Shown in pieces: positions 52,831 to 64,000 of a stretch of DNA of 64,000 nucleotides (its first letter is position 1; each line of letters starts with the position of its first letter). The translations under genes and the position numbers were made by a program. The notes under the pieces are model-generated. The model was not told where the DNA came from. It saw only the letters and a program-made list of their open reading frames with translations, and searched no databases. Origin of the DNA: Macrothele yani (taxonomy: Eukaryota; Arthropoda; Arachnida; Araneae; Macrothelidae). The DNA lies in contig CM077011.1 of NCBI GenBank assembly GCA_039090855.1, forward strand, positions 22,259,001 through 22,323,000, written 5' to 3'.

Positions 52831-54999
52831 AGTGTGATGGCATTCTTATGTAAAAAAATGCATTAAGACACACCGCCACATTCGTGTAAGAAAGGTTTGA
52901 CGAACAGGGAATGTAATTTCCGTCATCGCTTCAGTGCTTCACAGTCGCGCAATTTCAATCGTATTAAAAATTTGTAGGATACGAGGGAAAGATCTCTCCA
53001 GAGTAAAACTCAAGCGCTGACAGAGCACATGCAATGTGGCATGTGCTGTATGAGGCTCTTGAATTCGACATGTTGCCATCCTTAACAAAGGTTGTCCAGC
53101 TCGATATTACATAAAGGTTCCTACTGTTATGGCGAGTGTGTCTTAATACGAAGGGGAAAATATCGCAAAATAGCGCAACTGATTTATCTCAGTTTCCCTT
53201 GGTCGTCAGTACGTTTGCATTTCCAGGTTTTGTAGTATTGCGTGTAAAGTAGGTAATTTCACAATCTATCGCATCTGATCATGATCTTACTTAAGAAAAG
53301 GGTCATCGTAGCTTTGACTCATGTACCTTTTCACAATGTTTGTTCTATTGTTATCCCAATGAGTTGGCGTGCCTTACTAACTCACAACTCAGTCTATTGG
53401 GTCTCCAGAACAGGTAAAAGTTTAGAACAAGATACTTCGATTTCTAGACTATCAGATGCGTGTCCGGCTATTCCTCAACACCGCCATGGTTTTGAAGTCT
53501 TGTGAAGCTCTTTATCCAAGATTGAAGTATAATGAATAAAGTTTTCCGTTGGACGTGTAGTGCAGGGAAGCTTACGTTAAGTCACGTTAGGGTTATTGGA
53601 AGGTTACTTGACGTAGCTAAAGTGTGCCTAATCTTCAAAGTGCTAGAGTTTGTTTAGGTAAGACACGCACGTGCAATAAGTTCATTGAATATGGAACTTC
53701 TTTTTACTCAGCGTTCCTCAGTATCTTGAATTTCAGTAATATAACTTCGGTTTTAGTACATTAGTACCTTGAAGGCTCCTTATTAGAGCGGTAAACACAA
53801 TATACCTTGGACTTAACGTAGACACTCAATGAAATAGACTTAACGGCCAGACAGAGGTCTGAAAATAAAATTAACTAAGAAAACGTACTCACTCTTTTTT
53901 AACCTTTTATTGGGGAACTCCTGGTATTATTTAAATACACACTCCAACAAAACTCAACTACTGATAGCCCGAACTTTCGTACTATCGTAGATAAATCACA
54001 TAACAATAATAATGGAAGAACCTATCACATGTATAAAACGAAGCTGCTTGGTATAGTTGAGCGCGCCTATATATACTGCATACCACCACGTCATGACTTA
54101 CACTCCTTGCCACATATAATTCAGCGGGAAAAATAACATCTCGTTAAGTGAGAAGATAATTTTCATAGGAAAATAAAATAACAAGAGATAGTAAAATCAA
54201 AAGGAAACTGAATCTAGAGTATACGCTTCAGAAGGATTCTACTCATAAACAAGTCTGCAATTCTAATTTTTGCATACACTGCTTTCAACATTTTGCAATC
54301 AAGGTGTTGTTATCTTGAATCTTGGTACTTCCTTTTGTCCAATATAAACAACTAAAAGTAGCTACGAAATCTATTCATTGAGAAATCTGGTACGTAAGCA
54401 CACCAACTGAATCATGTAATTCTCCTCAGTCATTCGTTTTTAATCATTTGATGTTACATGAGAGGATAACAAAAAAATATTGTATTATTACGTGTTATAT
54501 TTAGAAAGCCAACTAATAAGATCGGATGCTTTGATATTTGCGTAATTTAGAAACCAGTATAACAAACAGGTCATTTTTTTATTGAAAAATGTTGTGTTGT
54601 GAAAATCAATTTGTATAATTAAGATAATACCTTTCGGTATACATTCTGTGGGAAACAAATTTCAGTGCCAGGTAGGATGGCGCGACTTGCATCCAAATTG
54701 GCACACATTATTGTAACGTGAATATATGCAAATGATTGTACTGCCAAACCCATATTATAAAGGATACAGCGTAAATGCGATGATCCATGAGTAAGAGATC
54801 GGCGTTTCATTGCCATAAACTGTTGAAAAGTTACTTCTAAAGGAAACGCATCACAGGTAGAATCGAACGGATTTCAAAATCGGACGCATGATTTCAAAAT
54901 GGCATGCATGACACCTCCTGGTTGATTCGGCTTATAGTGTCACATGCTGACCACCTTAATACCTCAGTTTATCGTTGCTATAAACGATGGATGAGAAAA

Positions 55000-55865
55000 G
55001 GCATGCACATCTGTCGGTTTGGAAATGGTTTTCCCAGAGCGACTGAGGGACGAGAAGACCCTTTCATCTGCTTATAGGCCCTTGAAGAGCCTACAGCCTT
55101 GCAATCATTCACCAGAAGAGCACGGATATTGAGCATTAGTCACTAAATCACACTGAAAGCCATTTCAAACCGCCTACGGGAACACAGTTGGATGCATGGC
55201 ATCCTTCCTGCCGCCTACTATTGATACTAACCCACCGTCATCAGTTCTTGGATTGACGACGCATCTGAGCTGCCTGAGATGAAGAATGGCGTCGTCTGCT
55301 GTCCAGTGATGAATCTCTTCTGCCTTCAACCAGATGGTGGTCTTATGCAATTGTGGCTGCGGTGTGCTCAAACGCAAGAATCCAGCAAATGCCATCCAAC
55401 GACAAGTAGCCCGAACGGCGAGCATAATGGTTTGAGGAACTATATTATGACTCGTGCTCCACTCTAATAATTATTACAGGCTCTCTGAAGATTCGTTGGA
55501 ATCTCGAAGAAATTCTAAAACACACTGTGATACCGTTCATGGCGTGGAAAATAATGTCTTCCTTCAGCAAAACAATTCCCGCCTTCATAGTGCAGATGTT
55601 CAGATGCAATGCCTAAAACGGGTCAACAAGATTCATTTGCGTACCAGATCACCTGATTTACCACGATAGAGCATGTGTATGACATGCAGGGACGACAGCT
55701 ACAAACCCTGCATTAACCATCTCCGGCAACAGATGCATTGCGATACCATCCGGAAAAATTCCCTCTTGTCGGTGCTTCAGAACTCTACAAAACGTCTTCT
55801 CAAACATCTTCCGCGGACTGTTGACGAATGTATTGCTGATCAGAAAGGATATACTTCAAGCTAGA
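55000..55865 (+). pseudogene. Tc1-like transposase relic
   Basis: Visible pieces in order: ITLKAISNRLREHSWMHG (second HTH) near 55150, VMNLFCLQPDGG near 55305 (in intact proteins SDESRFCLQPDGG; the Asp motif DES is readable in another frame as SSDESLLP), GEHNGLRNYIM near 55420, EEILKHTVIPFMA near 55510, NNVFLQQNNSRLHSADVQM near 55550 with Asn replacing the second Asp, and RTRSPDLPR near 55640 followed by a stop where NPIE should be. The C-terminus near 55830 reads DECIADQKGYTSS. Frames change several times. From 55866 to 58649 no feature was recognised. Confidence 0.6.
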
Positions 55866-58649
55866 ACATTAAGACTTTTTCTTTCTGAAATGTAACTGGT
55901 TTCTTACGTATCTATAATCCTGTGTGGGTTCCCTCTCGTTTGCGACTACTTTTTGATGTTGCCATTCCTTTGATAAAATGTATAAATAATTTAATAAAAA
56001 GCACGCATATTTGTATGTAATGTATAAAATTCGGTAAAAGGATAGTTCCATGATATTAACTTTCGCAAATTTCGGGTTTAGAAGGCCGTTTGAGGAATCC
56101 ATTCCTTCCCAATGTCAAAGAATAAGAGCAATTGCAATGTAATAAAATTTTCTGTTTTATATCTCGACTAGCAGCAATTACTGGTACCGGTTGTTAATAC
56201 AAACGTATAGGAAGATAAAGGCAATTGTGGTTAAGAGGGATCAGGGAATAAAATGGCCAACAAAAAGAGAAAGGCAGCGAAAAAGAAGTGAAAATCGAAA
56301 AACAGGAGGCGTTTAATTATACAGTTCCTGATCCAATGGAGCTAGTTAGGTTTCCTTTCAGGTGAAAGATCGTAGAGATTTATCGTGAAGGTGAAGATAC
56401 GAGAGAGAAAGGGAAGGAGGAAATGGCGAAAAAGACCAATTGTGACAAGAAACTGTTCTAATGCATCTGCGTTCACTCGTATAATAAATAAACACGCTCC
56501 TTGATAGATAGCTATATAGCAGAAATTTAAGTACGCAGTACTGGTGTATGAAGCAATTTTTTTTTCGTTTTGTATCAATCTGTATTTTTCATATTTATTT
56601 GAACGTTCTTCATCTGCTTACTACAATGTATGAAAGAGAAGGAAGAATAAGTTAATCCATCTTCGCTCGGTAAAAAGTTAAGGTCATGCTTTTAAACTAA
56701 GTATTATGTTCTGATGAATATGTTTTTCAGCTGCAACTTTTTCCGGTGTCTGCAGAAGGCATTTAACAATTTTTAAATCCCAAGTATGATTTAATAATTC
56801 AAAGATCCTGAAACTGTCGATCAGCATTGCGGTGTCCTTTAGTAGTAAAAACCGATGCCACAAACAATGGATATCTGCTTTTGAAAGTTGATTTATACTT
56901 CTTCCCAGTAGTGACGAGAATGTGTGCAGCATTGAGCAGGGTGTGATAATTTTAAGAAAGAACAGGGAGCTATTTACGAAGAGACTCCTATATTTCTAAC
57001 TTTATGCTTTACAATCTAATTTTTCTCGAAATCGTTTAGGATCAAAACTTTTTCGAAATCCGTTAAAATCGAAACTTTTCCAAAATTATTTACTACGGAA
57101 ACTTTTTAATCTTTTACAATCAAAACGTTTTTTGGTTAAGAAATGGCTACCATTCATTACACCCCAACAGGATTCATGAGCAATGCATTACCATTTAACA
57201 AATATTTCTTTTAACTGGCATGAAGACTTTCATGATTCATTTTATCCTAAATATTTAAGCTTCTCAATTATGCAGACCCAGTTTTACGTATGGATCAGCG
57301 GTATAGAAATTCAGTGCTTTTCTAAACAGTCTTCTGATTTATGTTCAGGCTCTGTCCGTCATACAATATCTCAATGAACTTTTATCAAAGGATTCAACTC
57401 ACTTCAGAATGTTGTCATACAGGATCATTTCACATATTTTGAGACATAAATAGCGAATTAAAATCATCATTGTTTGTTATTTTTATTCATTTTTTTCAGA
57501 AGCAACGAAAAACAGAGCATGCAAATTCTTCCGTATGACTCTTTGCTGATATGAAAAGAAGCAGAAAACGAAGGGATGCATTGGTGAAAAACTGGCGAAT
57601 CCACATCGTTCTAAATAAGGCAGTTCAGGGATTTCGCCGCATATCTCAGAACAGACATTCTCTTTCCTTTATAATCAGTGTTTCAGTTAAGCTTTCGGAA
57701 ACTAATACGTTTTCCACTTTGTAATATTTGTGTATGTATAGTTGACTGAACAGTGCATACCGGTAAATCAGTTCTCAAAAACTTCTCCCACAGCAAAACA
57801 GAAGTTATCCAAGAAAACGTCGAGAAAAAGTTACTTACAGCTAGTCTTTATTCAGCCAAAACTCCTTTGGCACAACTCACTCTTCAACAACATTATTGAC
57901 GCAATCCAATTAATGAGAAGAAATTCGGTTAATGATAAACAAAACACCATCAGTAAAGATAATACGCAGACGTCAAGAAATCACATCTCAAAGTAACTAA
58001 ACTTCCGCAACTACTATATTATCTATATCTTCATGCTACCATCTCCACACCTTAGCTGCTACTCACACATTATACATCTAGTTCTCATCGGACACATACA
58101 CACCTACCAACCATATTCTTGCGAGAGAGAAGATATAACGTTAAATTAAAAAAAAACGCTAAATGAGAATGAACTCAAATTTTCATTGAGAAAGTAACTA
58201 AAAAGGAAAGTTAAATTAGAGTATACGACACAATTTTATAAACACTTATGCTATTTTCAGGGAAAGCACTACTTTACCCTCAAGCGTTCAATTTAAAATT
58301 CGGTACTAATATAATCTCAAGTTTTATAAATGTTAACATATTTCGGTTAATTGGGCCATCGGTTAATAGAAGCAGTCGTTTATATAAGACAGTTCTTGAG
58401 AAATATCCAAATAAACGAATTAGCTCTTTGGAATTAAGCTTCGCATAAATGGGACAACTTATGCGAAGCTGTACTCCAAATTAACTCTTTGAAATTTTGC
58501 ATAATTGGGGCAGTCATTTAGTTGGGCCAAAGTGTTTTCGCCCCAATGATGTGTCCCAATGAACTGGAATCTACTGGGTCTGTGCTGTTTTACGCTTTCC
58601 AACCTAGGTTGAAGAAGCGTATATACTCCAGCTTTGTCCCTCTGTCTGT

Positions 58650-59300
58650 CCGTCTGTACGCAAAGTAACTCGCGTAAAAATGGTTCGATTTCGATGAAAT
58701 TTTAGCATCTGCTACGAGACAACCTGGGAAGGATCCCTATTCAAAATTGACGAAATGGGGTCAAAGGTCAAGACATAGGAGGGAATATATTTCATCGCCA
58801 TTATGCGTCATAACTTATGCAAAAATGCTTCGATTGCAACAAATCTCCATCATGCTGGTTCAGTGGTATTTGGAACCGCTTTTATTTAATATCAACGAAA
58901 TGGGGTCAAAGGTCACAGCACAGGAGCGAGATTTATTTCACAGAGATTACCCACATAACCTGACTAAAAACGTTTCTATAGCAACAAAACTTCAGCATGG
59001 TATTCCAGATGTATACTGAACCCATTCTGTTTAATATAATGGAAATGGGGTCAAAGGTTCGGGCGCAGGAGCGAGATTTATTCCACAGCCATTATCCTCA
59101 TAACTTGACTAAAAATGCTTCTATTCCGACAACACTTCAGAGTGTTATTTCGGAGGTATACTGAAACAATTATATTTAATATCATCAAAATTGGGCCAAA
59201 GGTCAGGGCACAGGAGCGAGATGTATTCCACAGCTATTATCCTCATAACTTGTGTAATGATTTCTGGTATGTTGGAAAGTATATCATAATCAATGCATTG
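58650..59300. repeat. about 143-bp tandem repeat, four units
   Basis: Units share 'gaaatggggtcaaaggtcac', 'caggagcgagatttattcca', 'cattatcctcataacttg' and 'aaaaatgcttctatt'. The ggggtcaaaggt motif occurs near 58756, 58900, 59045 and 59189 (as gggccaaaggtc), spacing 144-146. The region is preceded by 'ctgtctgtccgtctgtacgc' and 'gcgtaaaaatggttcgattt', phrases I recognise as common in repetitive DNA of many invertebrates. No continuous open frame, so coding is unlikely. Confidence 0.8.
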
Positions 59301-59444
59301 CATGATTTTACTAACTTGTTTTAAACTAACTACAGGCGAATTAAAAATTTTGAAATCAGTAAGAACAGTCCCGTAGAAAAAACCCAGCTAACAACGCAAA
59401 CCTAAACCGTTGTTCTTCATATTAACTATGTACACAGTATGTCC

Positions 59445-60770
59445 GGAAAGTTCCAATAATAATTTTTGGCACGTACTATGCGCGCCATCTGTTGGGTAAC
59501 CCATGAACTATTTTCCGCGAACTGTCAGTAAGCGATTGTAATTTTTTCACACAGTTCCGTTGCAGCCATGGTGAACAGTACACTAGCTTTTCTCGCTGCA
59601 ATTTTCACCTTGTCACACTTTAGAGGATGGTACAAAAAGGCCAACATTAAGGTTTGCTACACATGTGGCAAATCTGCTTCAAGAACGTAAAAACGGATGA
59701 AAGAAACATACGGTGATAAATGCTTATCTCAGCCCAGGGTGTATGAATAGTATGCACGTTTTCGTGATGATCGACTCTCTGTGGAAGACGATGAAATGAA
59801 CGGACGACCTTCAACACCCAACACTGACGAAAATGTGCAGTCTGTTCGCGAACTGATGGCTAGGGAGCGTCGATAACATGTCATATGGTAGCAGAAGAAA
59901 TAAATATTAATAATACAGTAGTGCGCGGCATTATTCGTGATGTTCTCGACAAGCGGTGTGTGTGTGTGATAAATTCCTCCCACACTTTCTCATTCCAGAA
60001 CATAGAGAGCTATGAGTGACTGTTTCGTAAAACTTAGTGGAAATGTAAAGTGCGACCTAGATTTTTTCAGCTAGATGCTAACTGGTGATGAATCATGGCG
60101 TTTAGAGTATGGCTAATCCCAAACTAGCGAATGGCCAAGGTGGGGAAAACCGAAACCAAAGAAGATGAGGGTTGTGTAGTTGAAGTCGAAAATCAAAACG
60201 GTGCTCATTGTGTTCTTCGATTCTCCTGGAATTATCCATCGGGAATTTGTGCCTGAAGGACAAACAATTCATGGCTTATTTCACGAGGAAGTCATGGATC
60301 GCCTTTTCACGGAAATTAAACGTGTTAGACCAGATTTTGATCGAAGTGGGAAAAGGTTCTTCCTCCAGGAGAACCTCGAGCATTGGTACCCAGTTTCTGG
60401 CTAAAAATCAGGTGACACAGATCATGCACACCCCTTACTCACCAGATCTAGCTCCGGCAGATTCTCTTCCCAAAACGCAAAGTCCCTATAAATGGAAGAA
60501 GATATGGACCTATTCTAGACATTTAATCGACAGTGACGACTTACCTGAAGAACATCCCAGAAAATCACTTTCCCAGGGCATCTCGGAGACTTCTGGGACG
60601 ATATCAGCTTTGTATAGAGAAAGCAGGGGGATATGCTGAAAACAAAATCAGGAAAATTGCTGCAGGTGAGATACATACATTTTTCACTGAATTATTTCTG
60701 GAAATTTCTGGATCGACTGAGTATTATGTATTGAAAGAAATTGCGATGAGAGCTTGATGAATATAATATC
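59445..60770 (+). pseudogene. mariner transposase relic
   Basis: A likely 5' leader starts 'acagtatgtccggaaagttc' near 59431. Broken coding pieces in order: MKETYGDKCLS near 59700, YARFRDDRLSVEDDEMNGRPSTPNTDENV near 59755-59840, MLTGDESWRLEYG near 60075 (first Asp), KSKIKTVLIVFFDSPGIIHREFVPEGQTI near 60185-60270, FFLQEN near 60360 where the second Asp is lost (HHDN in intact forms), and HTPYSPDLAPAD near 60430 (third Asp). The order and DD34D-type motifs identify mariner. At least five frame changes or stops. The 3' end near 60770 is approximate. Confidence 0.7.
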
Positions 60771-62025
60771 TTTTAAATAAGTAAGAAATGTAAGAATCCT
60801 TCAATAATGTTTGAGACATAATAGTAGATAACAATTCTTAAGGGAAATTTACTGTTATGCTTTTAGAGAAAAGTATGTAATTATTGCTGCAATGAAATTC
60901 TTACGTGAGGTATTGAAAAGGTCGTTTTGGGCCACATTTCACATTTCCACGTTGAAACGATCATTTTGGCCCAAATTTCACGTTTTGTAAAAATGCTTTC
61001 ATTTGAAAGCCCCGTTCTTTAAGATCCCAAAAACAGCCCTTGTTTCTTGCCTACGATGAATAGATATAGAGTTATAGCAATCGGAATATCTAAACCCAGG
61101 TGTCAAACGAATGGGAAGCGACACTTGAAAGGCTGGAAGTTGGGAAAAAATTAGGTTAGGCTTATTATTTGTGCATAAAATTGTAGTAGAAATTATTTTG
61201 TACAAGGATTTTACGGATCTGGCAATACTTTGGATACAATTATGTGATGCAATTTATGTTTCCGAGGGTGGCAAACATAAACATACTTTTCATCCTATCA
61301 AAACTGTGTCTTTTAAACTACAATCGCGTTTTTTGCAGCATGAAATTTTCGTCCCGAACTCTTTAACGAAGAACCTGATAACTGCAAAAGGTATGTAACT
61401 AAATTCATGAAACTTGGTATACGTCTTCCTTACAATGTTGTGCATGCAATAAACTAATGTTTTGCTGTTTGTTAGTTCAAAGTTAGGTTATAGCTATTTA
61501 CATTCAAAACATAATGAAGAAATTTGTCGAAAATTCACACTAATGCATGTAGGAATGAGTGTATCTCAGCAGCGTTTAGGAAATTCACTTACCATTTAGT
61601 TTACTGCGTAGATAATAGTCATGCGCATATACTGATGCAAAAACTGCCATCTGTGAAGTTTTTATTTAGAGCGTTTATCGTAAACGACATATTTCCTTAA
61701 ATTATTTCACAAATTTCCCAATTTCTTGAAAATGTATATTGCTATATTTTTTCTCGACGTTTATGTGTGTCTGTGTGTTAGCCTTCCTAAAAACAAATTA
61801 CCCATTCTCGCATTTTTTCATAAAAGTGCCCCCAACGTAGTGAGAAACGTGAAGGATCAGAGACATGGACCTGAACTAAAAAACAGACATACGCATGCTG
61901 CGAACACATCTCGGAAGCATGCCAAGATGAATGCTTAGTGAAAAAAAGAACTCATGGATCTGAAAAATGATAAAATCTGATAACATCATGATCACATTAA
62001 AGCCCGTAAAATAGCAGTCGGCATC
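60771..62025. other. unassigned AT-rich spacer
   Basis: No recognised motif or repeat. Confidence 0.4.
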
Positions 62026-62238
62026 CCCGGTGGATCAGTGGTCTAAGCGATGGCATCTGATCATTCGTGCAAAAGGGGTCCAGGTTTGAATCCCGGTGAG
62101 GCATGGATGTTGTGTTTGTCTTATGGCGCTGGTTTTCTCCTTTCTCTGGAACAAGTCACCGTAATATTAAGAACGGGCGACTGCTTACAGCCTGTTGAGT
62201 TGCTCATGGTGGTCGTTAAACTTTCAATAAAAAAAATA
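62026..62238 (+). mobile_element. tRNA-derived SINE, family S1, copy g
   Basis: Full-length forward copy: 'ccccggtggatcagtggtct' (A-box region), 'ccaggtttgaatcccggtga' (B-box), body 'taatattaagaacgggcgac' and 'gttgctcatggtggtcgtta', ending in an A-run. It agrees with copy c over its full length. From 62239 to 63087 nothing is recognised. Confidence 0.83.
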
Positions 62239-63087
62239 GCAGTCAGATGAATATATTGCTAAAAGAACTGAATTGAATGTTAAATTCAAAATCAAGGGAC
62301 AAAAACATGACTAGAAGCTAGCCATATGGAGATAGCTGGACGAATTTCGAAAGCATGCCAAAAGAATAGCTAAAGGCATGGAGTTAAGAAAAAGAATTTT
62401 GTAGCCTTTCATCCAGAGGTAAACTGTGTATGATTGCTCTTGGTAATGATGATTAAGTCACTAAAAATCTCTGAAAAGTTTTTCTGACTAGAGGTTTTGC
62501 TGAAATCTATGGGATTTCATGCAAAACAATTTAGCGCCTCTATGCAAAGAGCAAAAATGAACCTTTGGCACTCCCCGAGAAAAAGAAATAGTAAAAAACC
62601 AAACAACTTTCACTTCAAACTTCAGGTCTTGAGTCCGCCGCCATTACCTTAAACTATATTTAATGACAGACTTGCAGGGGAGCACTGCAGTTACATCTGT
62701 TTAAATAGAATATTTATCTAGCTCACACACACAAAAAAAAAGAATCTTACATATCACAAAAAGTGCAATATAGCCAACATTGCTGACTACCGCTTTGAAC
62801 AAATTTATTTCCAAATATAAATTCCGATATGATACCTGCTCCTCCCTAGATTACAGTTCCTATCATGAGAGGGGAGGGCAGAAGAAATCTGAACGTGTGT
62901 GCGTTTGTCAGGCTATTATCGATGTTTTCTGGTGTCTTAGACGTACAACCGTTTCTGGTGAAAACTAAAATTCAGAACCATATGAAATAGCTAATCTCCT
63001 CTACAAATTACTGTAACGTGCGTTTCCTCTTTTCTTTGCTTATGGACGACGGTATCCTTTAAACACAAGGAGCTGATCAACAAATCC

Positions 63088-63345
63088 GGATCGCGGGTGG
63101 CCTAGTGGTAAACATTCGTGACTGTCATGGAGAGACCTCGGGTTCGATTCCTGGCAGGTGCGAACGCTCGGACCACTAGATATCTGCCGTACGTCAGGTG
63201 GGAACGTTATGCCGTCAAGCTCCGGGTACTTGCCGGCCTGCAATAAATAAGGGCGTCTTCCTCCCCTTTCTACCTCGCTTCGGTGTGACCTTCCTATCGT
63301 GCACTCTAGCCCAAATCTCATAGCTTCCTAATTCTAAGGGTTGTT
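63088..63345 (+). mobile_element. tRNA-derived SINE, family S4
   Basis: The head 'ggatcgcgggtggcctagtg' includes a strong A-box (tggcctagtgg) and 'cctcgggttcgattcctggc' is a canonical B-box, about 40 bases apart. The body continues with 'acgtcaggtgggaacgttat' and 'gccggcctgcaataaataag' to about 63345. Only one copy is present in this window. The tRNA-like pairing is incomplete, so a SINE is more likely than a tRNA gene. Confidence 0.65.
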
Positions 63346-63529
63346 TAAGACCTAGGGTCAGACACTCCCTTCCTAAAATCCTCTACATATGAACTGAACT
63401 AAGAACGATGCTTGTTTCATGCTATATGGATTCGACAATAATGCTATCCACCATCGATGTATTCTTTTATTAGGGTTGGGGATCAATAATAAATACCTCG
63501 TCTTCATTATTATTATCAATTATAAATGA

Positions 63530-64000
63530 TGAAATGCTGGATGTATGTCTCCCAAGTTTCTTCCAAAACTTGAGTCTTGAGGCAGTCTCTTCCATATCAC
63601 TCCGACATGCCTTAGAATTTCATCCACCCATCTCTCACGTGGTCTTCACCTGCTGTTTCGAATCCATTCCTGTATTTCAGTTGTCCAACGATGTTCAGTT
63701 CTACCAGCAATATGCCGACTCATTGCGATTTCAGCAATTTTACCTTCTTCATGATACATAATCTTCCATCTTTTCTGACAAACACGTTTCTCTTCCTATT
63801 CCTTCTGGTTATAGTTAGCATGCACCTGTCTATGCGTCTTTCTGTAGTTCCCAGCCTCGGGATGTTTTATAGTGAAGGTCCATGTCTCTGAGCCGTCAGT
63901 AAGAACCCGAAGGATGCACTGGTTAAATACCTTTCTCTTAAGACATAATGGTAAATTGCTCTTGAAAATTGTTCTGTTTCTTCCAAATGCCGTCCGACCA
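63530..64000 (-). mobile_element. RTE-type LINE, ORF2 C-terminal fragment (runs off window)
   Basis: Minus strand from the window edge: KVFNQCILRVLTDGSETWTFT near 63930-63870 and, after erosion, KRWKIMYHEEGKIAEIAMSRHIAGRTEHRWTTEIQEW near 63800-63680, then RPRERWVDEIL near 63640 and WKRLPQDSSF near 63590. These match the region after the reverse transcriptase in RTE-clade (BovB-like) LINEs (YG.ETWT; AGHIARR.D.RW; RP..RW.D). The left border near 63530 follows an ATT-rich stretch (63505-63528), which could be the 3' microsatellite tail usual in this clade. A TAG and other stops break the frame. Confidence 0.65.

Noticed and set aside
57742..57996. 84-codon frame as a possible host exon
   Set aside because: No known domain, no splice-site context I can defend, and low-complexity Ser/Lys/Asn composition typical of AT-rich DNA.

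Overview
This window looks like intergenic DNA from an animal nuclear genome, most likely an arthropod. The basis is the mix of Tc1 and mariner families, hAT and piggyBac-type short elements, tRNA-derived SINEs and non-LTR retrotransposons. The species cannot be fixed from the sequence; a chelicerate or hemimetabolous insect would fit. I found no convincing host protein gene, no rRNA, no functional tRNA gene and no bacterial features. Almost every recognisable stretch is a transposable element, usually decayed, plus tandem repeats.

Layout. 55-835: mariner relic split by a SINE. 858-2901: Tc1 element (family 1) with an internal 496-bp duplication. 3638-5540: Tc1 family 2 copy A and an opposing Tc1 relic. 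5588-6376: two SINEs. 6880-7500: Tc1 3' relic. 7503-10887: minus-strand Tc1 whose gene contains a 37-bp minisatellite and which also holds a hAT element and two SINEs. 12144-12263: long palindrome. 12696-13959: mariner. 13967-16670: Tc1 family 3 holding a Tc1 family 2 fragment and an RNase H-bearing LINE 3' end with target duplication. 17430-18223: hAT transposase C-terminus. 18264-26982: minus-strand Tc1 family 2 split by a 7.4-kb full-length L1/Tx1-type LINE (18384-25767), the only element here with long ORFs. 28700-29446: 104-bp minisatellite. 29936-31320: SINE split by a Tc1. 32266-36818: mariner and Tc1 relics and tRNA-like inverted repeats. 38163-39029: polypyrimidine tract. 39350-40275: Tc1 relic split by a piggyBac-like MITE. 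40630-42330: 22-bp minisatellite. 42405-45027: mariner relic and a Tc1 split by a hAT-type MITE. 47145-48070: deleted Tc1 family 1 copy. 48391-50560: Tc1 relic containing 25 copies of a 50-bp repeat. 51050-51960: 45-bp minisatellite. 52610-55865: two Tc1 relics. 58650-59300: about 143-bp tandem repeat. 59445-60770: mariner relic. 62026-63345: two SINEs. 63530-64000: RTE-type LINE C-terminus running off the window.

The elements do not form a pathway. They record rounds of insertion into one another, which gives a relative chronology: SINE into mariner, hAT into Tc1, LINE into Tc1, Tc1 into SINE, MITE into Tc1. The most unusual pattern is that at least five Tc1 transposase relics carry internal tandem amplification of their own coding sequence, from a 496-bp doubling to 10 x 37 bp and 25 x 50 bp arrays. 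In two of these the repeat unit still encodes a recognisable transposase motif. A second pattern is repeated loss of the catalytic glutamate through an apparent CpG-to-CpA change.

All family assignments come from reading motifs by eye, without database searches. Borders not marked by terminal repeats or target duplications are approximate.
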